Assembly: GCA_035944135.1 (NCBI GenBank)
Contig: DASZBM010000002.1
Coordinates: 1,302,001 to 1,366,000 of the forward strand
Length of the DNA stretch: 64,000 bases
Reading direction: 5' to 3'
Source of the DNA: Acidobacteriaceae bacterium
GTDB taxonomy: Bacteria; Acidobacteriota; Terriglobia; Terriglobales; Acidobacteriaceae
The notes under the pieces are model-generated. The model did no database searches and was not told the DNA's origin. It saw only the letters and a list, made by a program, of their open reading frames with translations. Position numbers and translations under genes: made by a program. The first letter of the stretch is position 1; every line of letters begins with the position of its first letter. Below are positions 8,207 through 17,588 of this stretch, one piece after another.

Positions 8207-8722
8207 CTACTCGGCCCCCGGGACCGCGACGCCGGTCACCTTTTTCTTCTTGAGCCGCTCAACGACGACCGGCGGCACGAGAGACGAGATGTCGCCCCCC
8301 AGTTGATAAACGCCTTTGATCAGCCGCGAGCTCACGTACGTGTACTTCTCTGCCGGCATCATGAACAGCGTCTCCAGCTGCGGGTCGAGTTTGCGGTTCA
8401 TCATCGCCATCTGGAACTCGTACTCATAGTCGGAGACGGCGCGGATGCCGCGGATGACAGCCTTCGCTTCCTTGGCACGCGCGAAGTCCACCAGCAGGCC
8501 GTCGAAGGTCTCCACGGTCACGTTTTTAAAGCTGGCCGTAGCCTCGCGCAGCATCTCCTCGCGCTCGTTCACCGTAAAGAGCGGCTGGCCCTTGGAGGCA
8601 TTGCGCAGAATCGCGACCACGAGATGATCCACGATCTTCGCTCCGCGCGCGATCACATCCAGGTGACCATTCGTCGGCGGATCAAACGTTCCGGGATAGA
8701 TCGCGGTAATCGCCTTACTCAT
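8207..8722 (-). CDS. coaD: Phosphopantetheine adenylyltransferase
   Basis: Catalyses the penultimate step of coenzyme A synthesis (4'-phosphopantetheine + ATP to dephospho-CoA + PPi). The 171-residue product has the nucleotidyltransferase motif AIYPGTFDPPTNGHLDVI (T/HxGH) at residues 7-24. It also has RNASKGQPLF, IRGIRAVSDYEYEFQMAMMN and the YVSSRLIKGV motif, giving full coverage of the CoaD family at its usual length. It stands 27 bp after hldD and 43 bp before the methyltransferase. Confidence 0.97.
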   Translation of the reverse strand: MSKAITAIYPGTFDPPTNGHLDVIARGAKIVDHLVVAILRNASKGQPLFTVNEREEMLREATASFKNVTVETFDGLLVDFARAKEAKAVIRGIRAVSDYEYEFQMAMMNRKLDPQLETLFMMPAEKYTYVSSRLIKGVYQLGGDISSLVPPVVVERLKKKKVTGVAVPGAE

Positions 8723-8749
8723 AGCAACCCAAGAATACAGGCTCCCAGC

Positions 8750-9742
8750 TCACGCATCGCGATTCTCGAGGTAACTCTGGACATACTCGCGAACACCATC
8801 CTCCAGCGAGGTGAATTTGCGTGGGTATCCGGCCGCGCGCAACTTTTCCGTCTTCGCCTCAGTGAAGTACTGATACTTCCCCTGAAGTTCCTTCGGCATT
8901 TCGATGAACTCAATCTTCGGCTCGCGTTTCATCGCTGCGAATACCGCCCGCGCGAGGTCAAGCCAGGTGCGGGCCTTGCCCGTGCCGCAGTTGAACAGGC
9001 CGCCCGTAGCTCCGGCGCCCTGCAGCGCGAAATGCAGCGTGACATCGACGGCGTCCTTCACGTAGATGAAGTCGCGCATCTGCTCGCCGTCCTTGTATTC
9101 GGGCCGATAACTCTTGAACAACTTAACTTCGCCGCTGCAGCGGATCTGCTCAAAACTCTTGACGACCACCGAGCGCATGTCGCCTTTGTGGTCCTCGTGA
9201 GGGCCGTACACGTTGAAATACTTCAACCCGACGATGTTCCCGCCCTCGCCTTGATCGAAGAGCTGATGCTTCAACGCCCACAGATCAAACATGTGCTTGG
9301 AGTAGCCGTACATATTCAACGGCCGCAGCGTCGGCGTCGACGCGTCGCTGTCATCGTAACCATGAGAGCCGTCCCCATAAGTCGCGGCACTCGATGCATA
9401 GACGAAACGCGCACCCTGCTCCTGCGCCCAGTTACATAGCACGCGCGTGTACTGATAGTTGTTGCGCAGGAGATAGTCGGCGTCTTTCTCGGTCGTCGCG
9501 CTGCACGCGCCAAGGTGGATGACCGCGCGGGCGTCCGCGTACGCCCCACTTTCCAGGAGGCCGAGGAAGTCTTCGGGTGAAACGATGTCCTCGTAGCGAA
9601 GCCCGACGAGGTTCTTCCACTTCTCGTCCTTACCCAACTCGTCAACGAGGATCAGCTCATCCTCGCCCCGCGCGTTCAGCTCCGCCACAACGTTGCGGCC
9701 GATGAAGCCTGCCGCACCCGTCACAATAATCGGCTCCGCCAT
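8750..9742 (-). CDS. hldD: ADP-L-glycero-D-manno-heptose 6-epimerase
   Basis: Epimerises ADP-D,D-heptose to ADP-L,D-heptose for LPS inner core. The 330-residue extended short-chain dehydrogenase has an N-terminal NAD(P)-binding TGAAGFIGRNV. Its LGACSATTEKDADYLLRNNY segment is characteristic of HldD, the catalytic YGYSKHMFD (Y-x3-K) follows SSAATYG, and YFNVYGPHE and RDFIYVKDAVDV complete the signature. With kdsB close by on the other strand, it indicates a heptose/KDO-containing LPS core. Confidence 0.95.
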   Translation of the reverse strand: MAEPIIVTGAAGFIGRNVVAELNARGEDELILVDELGKDEKWKNLVGLRYEDIVSPEDFLGLLESGAYADARAVIHLGACSATTEKDADYLLRNNYQYTRVLCNWAQEQGARFVYASSAATYGDGSHGYDDSDASTPTLRPLNMYGYSKHMFDLWALKHQLFDQGEGGNIVGLKYFNVYGPHEDHKGDMRSVVVKSFEQIRCSGEVKLFKSYRPEYKDGEQMRDFIYVKDAVDVTLHFALQGAGATGGLFNCGTGKARTWLDLARAVFAAMKREPKIEFIEMPKELQGKYQYFTEAKTEKLRAAGYPRKFTSLEDGVREYVQSYLENRDA

Positions 9743-9792
9743 TAAGGTTTCTGCCCTCTCTCAAGCTTCAACTATCGTAGCGGAACCGGCAG

Positions 9793-10938
9793 TCAGCCCT
9801 TCAACAGTTCCCGCGCGATCACCATGCGCTGAATCTCGCTTGTGCCTTCACCGATGGTGCAAAGTTTTACGTCGCGATAGAACTTCTCCGCCGGATAGTC
9901 CTTGATGAAGCCGTAGCCACCGTGGATCTGCACACCCTCTTCTGCGATCCTGCACGCGACTTCACTGGCGAAGAGCTTGGCCATTGCAGCCTCGCGCGTC
10001 ACCTTCTTGCCCTGATCCTTCATCTGCGCCGCGCGCATCGTCAGCAGCCACGCTGCATCGAGCTGCGTCGACATATCCGCCAGCTTGAACTGGATCGCTT
10101 GAAAATCGCTGATGGCCTTGCCGAACTGCTTGCGCTGCTTTGCATACTTCACCGCTGCATCCAGCGCCCCACGTGCGATGCCGAGGCTCAGCGCAGCGAT
10201 CGAGATGCGGCCGCCATCCAGTGTGCGCATTGCATCCTTAAAGCCGCCGCCGAGCTCGCCCACGAGGCAGTCGTCCGGTAAGAAGCAGTTCTCAAAGATC
10301 AGCTCGGCGGTATCGCTCGCGCGCAGGCCGAGCTTGTTCTCCTTCTTCCCGCTGCGGAACCCCTGCGTGCCCCGCTCGACGAGGAACGCCGAGATGCCGC
10401 CATGGGTTGCCTTCTCCTTATCCGTAACCGCCAGAACGAGCGCACAATTCGCATAGGTTCCATTGGTGATGAAGGTCTTCGATCCGTTCAGGATCCAGCC
10501 GCCGTCGCCGCGTACTGCAGTCGTGCGCATGCCGCCGGCGTCGGAGCCTGACCCCGGCTCTGTCAGGCCCCACGCTCCCAGCCACTCGCCGCTCGCCAGC
10601 TTTGGAATCCAGCGCTTCTTCTGCGCGTCATTGCCGCCGATATTGATATGGTTCGTGCACAAGGAGTTGTGACTGGCGACGATAATGCCGACACTCCCGT
10701 CCACTCGCGAAAGTTCCTCAACCGCAAGAACGTACTCCACGTAGCCGAGTCCGGCGCCACCGAGATCCTCGGGAAAGATCACGCCCATCAGGCCCATCTC
10801 GCCCAGCTTCTTTACGGAGGCGTGAGGAAACTCACTCTTCTCATCCCATTCGCTCACATGGGGCGCAATCTCGCGCTCCGCAAAGGCCCGCACCTCTCGC
10901 CGAAGTTGCTCCTGCTCATCCGTAAGTCCGAAATGCAC
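9793..10938 (-). CDS. Acyl-CoA dehydrogenase
   Basis: A 381-residue flavoprotein that introduces the alpha-beta double bond in acyl-CoA. The domain order is normal: N-terminal helical domain, beta domain with [19 protein letters not shown] and [14 protein letters not shown]-terminal helices with RKQFGKAI and [13 protein letters not shown]. The catalytic base Glu is in [10 protein letters not shown] close to the C-terminus, as in short-chain/butyryl-type enzymes. The substrate chain length is not decidable by eye. It is the first gene of the minus-strand run; a divergent gene starts ~210 bp away. Confidence 0.93.
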   Translation of the reverse strand: MHFGLTDEQEQLRREVRAFAEREIAPHVSEWDEKSEFPHASVKKLGEMGLMGVIFPEDLGGAGLGYVEYVLAVEELSRVDGSVGIIVASHNSLCTNHINIGGNDAQKKRWIPKLASGEWLGAWGLTEPGSGSDAGGMRTTAVRGDGGWILNGSKTFITNGTYANCALVLAVTDKEKATHGGISAFLVERGTQGFRSGKKENKLGLRASDTAELIFENCFLPDDCLVGELGGGFKDAMRTLDGGRISIAALSLGIARGALDAAVKYAKQRKQFGKAISDFQAIQFKLADMSTQLDAAWLLTMRAAQMKDQGKKVTREAAMAKLFASEVACRIAEEGVQIHGGYGFIKDYPAEKFYRDVKLCTIGEGTSEIQRMVIARELLKG

Positions 10939-11148
10939 CGTCTCCTCCGCTTGCTTCTATAAGCTGTGCTTCTACGTGTATCAGATTTTTCTATAATCCT
11001 GCATCCCGATGCAAGCTCTCAGGTCTCGAACGATCCTTATGTGGAAGCACCAGGATTGCTTATGCCTGCCCACCTCAGTTCCGCCCTCGCCGCCTCCGAT
11101 GTCTATACATCGATTGGCGAAATACAGCACCGACCGCAAAGGAAGCCA

Positions 11149-13566
11149 ATGCGCCCCTTCCCGCTTACTGTCTTGCTAGTCGTTCTTCCCCTCGCACTCC
11201 TCGCCGAACAACCGGCCCGCAGCCCACGCGCACCCGCTCCTGCTCCGGACAGTGCCTCGACGCTGCCTGTGACCCGCGTCGCGCTGTATAAGAACGGGGT
11301 TGGCTTCTTCGAGCACACGGGACGCGTCACAGGGAACGCAGCCGTCGCGATCGACCTCACAAGCGGACAACTCAATGACGTGCTGCAATCCCTCACAGCC
11401 ATCGATCTCAACGGCGGCCGCATCTCCGGCGCGGGTTACAACTCGACGACGCCATTGGATCAACAGCTCAAAACTCTCCCACTGTCTCTGGATGACAATC
11501 CCACGGCCTCGGATTTTTACTCAGCCATCCGCGGCGCGCGCGTCGAGGTGCATTCGGGCACCGTCTCCATTACCGGACGCTTGCTATCGGTGGAGGCGCG
11601 GACTGCGCCCGCAAAGTCTGACGACAGCTCTGGCACCAATAGCATCGAGCGGTATTTCATCACCGTGGTCTCCGACAGCGGCGAAACGCGCACCGTGGAA
11701 CTCACGCCCGCAACGTCCGTGCGGTTGCTCGACACCTCTCTGCACAACGATGTCAGCCGCTATCTGCAGCTCATTGATTCGAACCGCTCCCAGGGGCTGC
11801 GCCACCTGACGCTCTCGGACCACGGCACCGGCACGCGCGAACTGCGCGTCAGCTATATCTCCGAAGTGCCGATCTGGAAATCGACTTACCGGATTCTGTT
11901 CACAAACTCGAACTCGGCGACGCAGCTATCCGGGGTCCTCGGCGGACGTTCTTCGTCCGCACGGGTGGAGGCCACCCTTCAGGGCTGGTCCGTTGTGGAC
12001 AATACGACCGGCGCCGACTGGGACGACGTCCAGCTCTCGCTCATCGCCGGCGCGCCACAAAGCTTCATCCAGCCACTCTCCCAGCCGATTTATTCGCGCC
12101 GGCCTGAGATCCCCATCGCGCAGGAGTCGCAGCTTACACCGCAAACCTTTGACAGCGCCCTCGCGGCTAAATCCGCGAATGGCGTGAGCGGCAACGTGAT
12201 TGATCCGTCAGGCGCTGTTGTCGCGGGTGCGAGAGTCATCGTTACCGGCTCTGACGGCTCGCAGCAGAGTGCAACCACAGACTCGCAAGGTGAGTTCTCT
12301 TTTGCTCTTCCCAGCGGGCGCTATAAGGTGCAGGTTTCCTTGCCCGGATTCCAGACTGTAATTCTGAACGCATTCGCCAACACAAGCCCAATGCAGATCA
12401 CCCTTCCTGTTGGGTCAACGAACGAGACTGTAGAGGTCAGCGCAGGCGCCGCGGGTGAGATGGCGCTCCATGGTGTCGGCCCGCTCAGCTACAGCAAACT
12501 GCTCGCGGCCCCCGCGCCTCCGGCTCCACCTCCCTCATACGAGGAGCTCGCGCACGCCTCACTTACACCCGAAGCAAAATCATCGGCCTTCGACGACTTC
12601 TTCGAATACCGCATCAACCAGCCGATCACAATCCGCAAGAACGAGTCTGCGCTTGTGCCCATCCTGCAGGTTAAAATCCCGGCGGAGTCGGTGACGCTGG
12701 TCTCGGCCGCGGGCTCTTCCATCTCGGAGCCACTGCGGGCACTCTGGCTCACGAACAACTCCGGCCTGACCTTGGATCGCGGATCATTCTCTATCGTTGA
12801 GGACGGCAACTTCGGCGGCGAGGGCCTGCTCGATCCGATTCATCCGGACGAGAAGCGGCTCGTCTCCTACGCGGCCGACCAGGCCGTGCACGTTGGCGCG
12901 GAGAATCAGCATTCAGATCAGCACACGACGCAGATCACCGCTGCGAAAGGCGTTCTTCGGCTGCATCACACAACGAGCCAGGAGATCACCTACGTCGTCC
13001 ACAACGCAGCCTCCACGCCGCGCACGGTTGTGCTCGAGTACAAGCTGAACCCGCCGTATGTGTTCGACGATGACTCCAAACCCGACGAGACCACGGCCAC
13101 GGTTGCGCGTTATCGGCTAACAGTACCTGCGGGCGGCACGGTCAAGCGCTACGTCGGCGAACACCACCGCAGCGTCGTCACCTACTCGCTGCTGAATTCC
13201 AATGACTCGCAGCTCACCTACATCCTCGACCAGTCGAAAGACAATCCGGAACTCGTTACCGCACTGCAGCCTGTTCTTGATGCGAGGCGCAAAGTGGCCG
13301 ACGCGCAGGCGGCCGTCGACGACACGAGCACGCGCCTAAGATCGCTTCGCGAGGAGGAGGACCGTGAGCGCGCAAATGTCACAGCCCTGAAAGATACGGA
13401 CAAGTCCGCCAGTGGCCGTTTCATCCGCGACCTGAACGAGACTGAGGACAAGCTGCGCGCAGCTCAGGCAGAACTCGACACCAGGACGGCCGCACTGAAC
13501 ACCGCGAAGACGGATCTGGCGAACGCGATCGAAAACCTCCAGGTGGACACCGGAACAAAAGACTGA
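11149..13566 (+). CDS. Secreted DUF4139 protein with inserted CarboxypepD-regulatory domain
   Basis: An 805-residue exported protein. The ATG at 11149 is chosen because AAAGGAAG precedes it and it begins a clean signal peptide (MRPFPLTVLLVVLPLALLA). The N-terminal VTRVALYKNGVGFFEHTGRV and the later RELRVSYISEVPIWKSTYRI mark the DUF4139/MucoidyA-like family, usually an all-beta envelope protein of unknown role. A carboxypeptidase-regulatory/Cna-B type domain is inserted at about residues 343-435 (GNVIDPSGAVVAGARVIVTG). DUF4139 sequence resumes after a proline-rich linker. The last ~90 residues (about 708-800) form a predicted coiled coil rich in Ala/Asp/Glu/Arg. Function unknown. Confidence 0.85.
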   Translation: MRPFPLTVLLVVLPLALLAEQPARSPRAPAPAPDSASTLPVTRVALYKNGVGFFEHTGRVTGNAAVAIDLTSGQLNDVLQSLTAIDLNGGRISGAGYNSTTPLDQQLKTLPLSLDDNPTASDFYSAIRGARVEVHSGTVSITGRLLSVEARTAPAKSDDSSGTNSIERYFITVVSDSGETRTVELTPATSVRLLDTSLHNDVSRYLQLIDSNRSQGLRHLTLSDHGTGTRELRVSYISEVPIWKSTYRILFTNSNSATQLSGVLGGRSSSARVEATLQGWSVVDNTTGADWDDVQLSLIAGAPQSFIQPLSQPIYSRRPEIPIAQESQLTPQTFDSALAAKSANGVSGNVIDPSGAVVAGARVIVTGSDGSQQSATTDSQGEFSFALPSGRYKVQVSLPGFQTVILNAFANTSPMQITLPVGSTNETVEVSAGAAGEMALHGVGPLSYSKLLAAPAPPAPPPSYEELAHASLTPEAKSSAFDDFFEYRINQPITIRKNESALVPILQVKIPAESVTLVSAAGSSISEPLRALWLTNNSGLTLDRGSFSIVEDGNFGGEGLLDPIHPDEKRLVSYAADQAVHVGAENQHSDQHTTQITAAKGVLRLHHTTSQEITYVVHNAASTPRTVVLEYKLNPPYVFDDDSKPDETTATVARYRLTVPAGGTVKRYVGEHHRSVVTYSLLNSNDSQLTYILDQSKDNPELVTALQPVLDARRKVADAQAAVDDTSTRLRSLREEEDRERANVTALKDTDKSASGRFIRDLNETEDKLRAAQAELDTRTAALNTAKTDLANAIENLQVDTGTKD

Positions 13567-13582
13567 TTCGCTGCGGTCGGCG

Positions 13583-14116
13583 CTACTGAGCAGCCCGACG
13601 CGCCTTGCGGATCAGCTTCTGGGCCTCGCTGACGCCCTTGGTGCCGAGCAACTGATACTTTTTGCCTTGCATGTCGTGGTAGTTCACAAAGAACTCCTCG
13701 ACCTCGTCGGTCCATTTGTCCGGGAGATCTTTCAACTTACGCACGTTCTCGTATTGATGGCTGATCTCGGAGACGACAACCAAACGGTCATTGCGGATCT
13801 TCTTCTTTCCGTCAAGCTGCTGCCCTTCGATGACGCCGATCAACCGCCCCTTCACCGCAATGCCGGGAAACGCCGGCTCGTCCATTAGCAGCAGAACGTC
13901 GATCGGATCGCCGTCGGGCGCGAGGGTCTGCGGCAAAAAGCCGAAGTCATAGGGGAATGTCATTCCAGCGGGCAGCGTCGCTTTGTGCGCAAAGATCCCC
14001 TGCTCCGGATCAAAACTGAACTTGTTCCGGCTGCCAGCCGGCGTCTCGACAATCACCTGCACCAGATCGCCCTTTTCCATCGGCTTCAGCTTTGTAGGAT
14101 TCCTCAGCGACTTCAT
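13583..14116 (-). CDS. ppa: Inorganic pyrophosphatase (family I)
   Basis: Hydrolyses pyrophosphate in the cytoplasm. It contains the metal-binding signature DGDPIDVLLLMDEP and PYDFGFLPQT upstream, with KDLPDKWTDEVEEFFVNYHD further on. The length of 177 residues is normal. The ATG at 14116 is chosen because AGGAG stands ~8 bases upstream and the family homology begins just after; an open frame extends 23 codons further upstream without a plausible ribosome site. It is convergent with the DUF4139 gene (16 bp between stops). Confidence 0.95.
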   Translation of the reverse strand: MKSLRNPTKLKPMEKGDLVQVIVETPAGSRNKFSFDPEQGIFAHKATLPAGMTFPYDFGFLPQTLAPDGDPIDVLLLMDEPAFPGIAVKGRLIGVIEGQQLDGKKKIRNDRLVVVSEISHQYENVRKLKDLPDKWTDEVEEFFVNYHDMQGKKYQLLGTKGVSEAQKLIRKARRAAQ

Positions 14117-14263
14117 CGTTTGGCTCCTCGTTCTCGTCTCGAGATCTTCTCTTTGATGAGATGCCTCCAAGCCCTTTGCGCTCACCGGATTGATGTTAGG
14201 CTGCGTTTAGTGCGGACTTGGCGACCGTCCTGAACAGCCCTCCGACTGGTAAAATAGGGCTAT

Positions 14264-15496
14264 ATGCCATCCATCCAGCGTCGTCGCGCCGTTACGGTCA
14301 ACATAGGCGGCATCCGCGTCGGTTCCGACGCTGCTGTCGTCGTGCAGTCGATGACCAACACCGATACCGCCGACGTCGAATCCACAATCCAGCAGGTAGC
14401 CTCGCTCGCGCGTGCCGGTTCCGAACTCGTCCGCGTCACCGTTAACAATGACGACGCTGCCAAGGCTGTCCCCTACATCGTTGAAGGCATTCGCAAGAAG
14501 GGCTGGGAGACGCCCATCGTCGGCGACTTCCACTACAACGGCCATCTGCTGCTCAGGAAGTACCCCGACTGTGCGAAGGCGCTCTCGAAGTACCGCATCA
14601 ATCCCGGCAACGTCTCCATTGGACGCAAGGACGATGACAACTTCCGCACCATGGTGGAGTGCGCGGTCGAGAACCAGAAGCCCGTCCGCATCGGCGTGAA
14701 CTGGGGCTCGCTGGACCAGGCCCTGCTCACCCGCATGATGGACGACAACTCGAAGTCGGCAAACCCCATCGAATCGCGCGACGTCATGCTCGAAGCCATG
14801 GTTCGTTCCGCGCTCGACAACGCCGCGGCGGCCGAGCGCTACGGTCTGCGCCGCGACCAGATCATTCTCTCCGCCAAAGTCTCGAACGTGCGTGACCTGA
14901 TCGACGTTTATACCGAGCTCGCGCGCCGCTGCGATTACGCGCTGCACCTCGGCCTCACCGAAGCTGGCATGGGCATGAAGGGCGTTGTTGCCTCGACTGC
15001 CGGTCTCGCTCCGCTGCTGCTGAACGGCATCGGCGACACGATTCGCGTTTCGCTCACCCCTGAGCCCGGCGCCGACCGCGCGGAAGAGGTTCGTTGCGCG
15101 CAGCAGATTCTGCAGTCCCTCTCGATTCGCAGCTTCATGCCGCAGGTCACCTCCTGCCCCGGCTGTGGCCGCACGACCAGCACCTACTTCCAGGAACTCG
15201 CACAACGCATCCAGGCCTATCTCACAGAGTCCATGCCCGAGTGGAAGAAGATCTATCCCGGCGTGGAAGAGCTGAAGCTCGCCGTCATGGGCTGCATCGT
15301 GAACGGCCCCGGCGAATCCAAGCACGCCAACATCGGCATCTCCCTGCCCGGCACATTCGAGGAACCCAAAGCACCGGTGTACGTGGACGGTAAACTCTTC
15401 ACCACGCTCAAGGGCGATCACATCGTCGAGGAGTTCCAGGTCATCCTCGATGAATATGTGGAGAAGCGCTACGGACGGCAGGTCGTCGAGGTCTAG
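14264..15496 (+). CDS. ispG: 4-hydroxy-3-methylbut-2-en-1-yl diphosphate synthase
   Basis: Iron-sulfur enzyme of the MEP isoprenoid pathway (MEcPP to HMBPP). The 410-residue protein begins with the TIM-barrel signature [15 protein letters not shown] and has VRIGVNWGS. It carries the [4Fe-4S] ligands in TSCPGCGRT and the third cysteine in [13 protein letters not shown]. This is the ordinary bacterial two-domain length. A short hairpin follows the gene. Confidence 0.97.
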   Translation: MPSIQRRRAVTVNIGGIRVGSDAAVVVQSMTNTDTADVESTIQQVASLARAGSELVRVTVNNDDAAKAVPYIVEGIRKKGWETPIVGDFHYNGHLLLRKYPDCAKALSKYRINPGNVSIGRKDDDNFRTMVECAVENQKPVRIGVNWGSLDQALLTRMMDDNSKSANPIESRDVMLEAMVRSALDNAAAAERYGLRRDQIILSAKVSNVRDLIDVYTELARRCDYALHLGLTEAGMGMKGVVASTAGLAPLLLNGIGDTIRVSLTPEPGADRAEEVRCAQQILQSLSIRSFMPQVTSCPGCGRTTSTYFQELAQRIQAYLTESMPEWKKIYPGVEELKLAVMGCIVNGPGESKHANIGISLPGTFEEPKAPVYVDGKLFTTLKGDHIVEEFQVILDEYVEKRYGRQVVEV

Positions 15497-15526
15497 AGCG
15501 GGCTCTCGCGTCCAATGACGACCAGG

Positions 15527-15544
15527 TGTACGCTGGAGCGTACA
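15527..15544. terminator. Perfect hairpin after ispG
   Basis: TGTACGCT-GG-AGCGTACA forms an 8-bp perfect stem 31 bp after the ispG stop. It has no T-tract, so it may be a weak terminator or an operator for the next gene. Confidence 0.4.
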
Positions 15545-15578
15545 TCCTGTCGATTCCAGGGTGCCATGCGAGGGCTCT

Positions 15579-16280
15579 ATGTCGCTTACCCTGAGCACAC
15601 GTCACTGCGGAAGTGTCTGCATCGTCCAATGCGCCGGTCCCATTGTGCATGGTGAAGAGGAGCAGGCCCTCGATGCCACACTGGATCATGCCGAGCGAAC
15701 GTTCTCGCGAATCGTCCTCAATGTGAGTGACATTTCGCGTCTGGACAGCATGGGGGTCGGTTTGCTGGTGCGTCACTCGACGCGCGTCGCGAAACGTGGC
15801 GGAGCTATCCATCTCGCCGGTTCACCACCCTTCGTCACGCACCTCCTCGACCTCACCAGGGTCTGCACAATTATCCCCACCTTTGAGAACGAGGACGATG
15901 CCATCCTGTCGTTCCTGGGCCGTGCCCCCGCTGAAAAACCCGCGGAGCCTGGGCCTCGCCTGCTCGTCTTCGACCCCTCGGCTGATCTGTGCACCTTTGC
16001 GCGGACCGTCCTCTCCCAGCGCGGATTCACCGTTCGGACGACCTGCTCCTTCAGCGATGCAAAATTGCTGCTCCGCGTCGATCGCCCGGATTACATCCTC
16101 GTAGGACCCTGCACCGCTCAACTTTCATCGGACACGGTCGCACAGGATCTTGCAGCAATCGCACCGAAGGCTTCCCTCCTGCAGCTCGATCCGGATTTCA
16201 AATCGCGCGATGCCCTCGAAGCAAGTGCAATGCTGCTTCAGATGTTCGGCATGGCCAGCCCCCCAGAGCTTCCGAACTGA
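15579..16280 (+). CDS. STAS-domain protein with C-terminal degenerate receiver-like domain
   Basis: A 233-residue cytoplasmic protein. Residues ~1-105 are a STAS (anti-sigma-factor-antagonist) domain: SLTLSTRHCGSVCIVQCAGP, IVLNVSDISRLDSMGVGLLV with the phosphorylatable-type Ser, and GGAIHLAGSP. Residues ~120-225 look like a response-regulator fold (RLLVFDPSADLCTFARTVL), but the phosphoacceptor strand reads DYILVGP, with no Asp in the usual place, so it is a pseudo-receiver. ATG 15579 follows an AGGG site; ATG at 15561 is an alternative. A role in a partner-switch or stress response is likely but its partners are not nearby. Confidence 0.75.
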   Translation: MSLTLSTRHCGSVCIVQCAGPIVHGEEEQALDATLDHAERTFSRIVLNVSDISRLDSMGVGLLVRHSTRVAKRGGAIHLAGSPPFVTHLLDLTRVCTIIPTFENEDDAILSFLGRAPAEKPAEPGPRLLVFDPSADLCTFARTVLSQRGFTVRTTCSFSDAKLLLRVDRPDYILVGPCTAQLSSDTVAQDLAAIAPKASLLQLDPDFKSRDALEASAMLLQMFGMASPPELPN

Positions 16281-16283
16281 TCC

Positions 16284-17588
16284 TCAGTGTTCTTTCTTGT
16301 GGCCTTTTTTTCGCAGCGCCGGCCAGAGCGCCAGCAGTCTCGCCCCGACGCGTCCTCTTCCCTTCTCTTCCGCTCGCCGAGCCTGGGCTGCGCTGCGCTC
16401 CCACTGCAACGGACTGTTATGCATGCGCAGCTCACGCAGCGGATAGTACGTTCCGCGCCACATCACCCCGCGCCGCGCCCACACTGAAACCATCGAGCGC
16501 AGCATCGCCCATGCCATCACAAAGACCGCCGCAGGGTATAGCCATCCATAGCGTGCATCGATGCGGCTCCGCGCACTCATGATGCGATACGAGGCACCGA
16601 TGCAGCAGACAGACATAAGCGCAGGCAGCGCAGTCGGCAACCACGCAAGGCCCGCTAACGGCGCGAGAAACAGGATCACAATGGCCGCGCACCCAAGCAC
16701 CAGAAACGACGTCCTGAAATTCACGCTCGCAAATAAATTCTTGGTGAGCCCACGCACAATACCGCGCGCTCCTCTGGCCCAGTGAACCAGGATCAGCTCA
16801 GGCCCGAACGCCACACTCTGACGCAGGCCGGCCGCCTTCATCCTGCGGCCGAGCGTTACATCTTCAACTACGGCCAAACGCTGCGGCTCCCATCCGCCCA
16901 GCACCTCCAACGCTTCGCGACGCACCAGGTTGAACGCGCCTACGCCGATGACATCGTGCCTCGCCAGCGGATCACTGACGCGCCATGGTCTTGTGATCCA
17001 CATGCCAAGCACGCCGAAGAAGCTGAGCATCAGGCCCTCGCCGCGGCCCTTCACTTCAGGAGTCGGGAAGACGACAACGTGATCGGCCTGCGTCATCACC
17101 GCATAGGCCATCGCTCTCCGCAGCGATGACGGCGAAAAGAGCACATCGCCATCCGTAAACAACAGGTACTCGCTCAACGAGTTACGCGTTCCAACCTCAA
17201 GCGCAAACGTCTTCCCGAGCCATCCTTCCGGCAGGTAGTCGATATGGATCGCTCCAATCTGCTCCGGATAACGCGCCGCAAATTCATCGACAATCTGCCG
17301 CGTCCTGTCGGTCGAACGATCGTCGATGGCAAGTACACGCAGGTTGTTGTACTGCTGCGCGATCAGCGTTTCCAGCGTCGCGCCGATATTCTCCGCCTCA
17401 TTGCGCGCGGGCACGATCACGGTGAGCGACGGCGCCGATCCCTCCGGCGGAATTAGATCCCACTCCGGTTGCGAGATGTCCGGCACCTCGCCAACCCGCC
17501 GAATCGCCTCGTTCGTTCTCCAAAGCCAGAGTGCAGCCAGCAACCACTCGCCGTACTCGGCCGCCAGGCGCCACGCAGGTGAGATCAT
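16284..17588 (-). CDS. Membrane-associated family 2 glycosyltransferase
   Basis: A 434-residue GT-A enzyme. An N-terminal hydrophobic stretch is followed by LTVIVPARNEAENIGATLETL, the nucleotide-binding AIDDRSTDRT, the DxD-like FTDGDVLF, GVGAFNLVRREAL and the catalytic-base motif VEDVTLGRRMKAAG. Three or four C-terminal membrane segments follow (about residues 275-385), with a basic tail. The ATG at 17588 overlaps the MFS stop (ATGA at 17585-17588). The long frame upstream of it is the MFS gene read out of frame. The layout resembles carotenoid/hopanoid-type glycosyltransferases but the acceptor is unknown. Confidence 0.88.
   Translation of the reverse strand: MISPAWRLAAEYGEWLLAALWLWRTNEAIRRVGEVPDISQPEWDLIPPEGSAPSLTVIVPARNEAENIGATLETLIAQQYNNLRVLAIDDRSTDRTRQIVDEFAARYPEQIGAIHIDYLPEGWLGKTFALEVGTRNSLSEYLLFTDGDVLFSPSSLRRAMAYAVMTQADHVVVFPTPEVKGRGEGLMLSFFGVLGMWITRPWRVSDPLARHDVIGVGAFNLVRREALEVLGGWEPQRLAVVEDVTLGRRMKAAGLRQSVAFGPELILVHWARGARGIVRGLTKNLFASVNFRTSFLVLGCAAIVILFLAPLAGLAWLPTALPALMSVCCIGASYRIMSARSRIDARYGWLYPAAVFVMAWAMLRSMVSVWARRGVMWRGTYYPLRELRMHNSPLQWERSAAQARRAEEKGRGRVGARLLALWPALRKKGHKKEH

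Noticed and set aside
8174-9439. 421-codon plus-strand open frame
   Set aside because: It lies antisense over coaD and hldD, which are clear; its long length comes from high GC content.
14207-15598. 463-codon minus-strand open frame
   Set aside because: Antisense to ispG; no family character.
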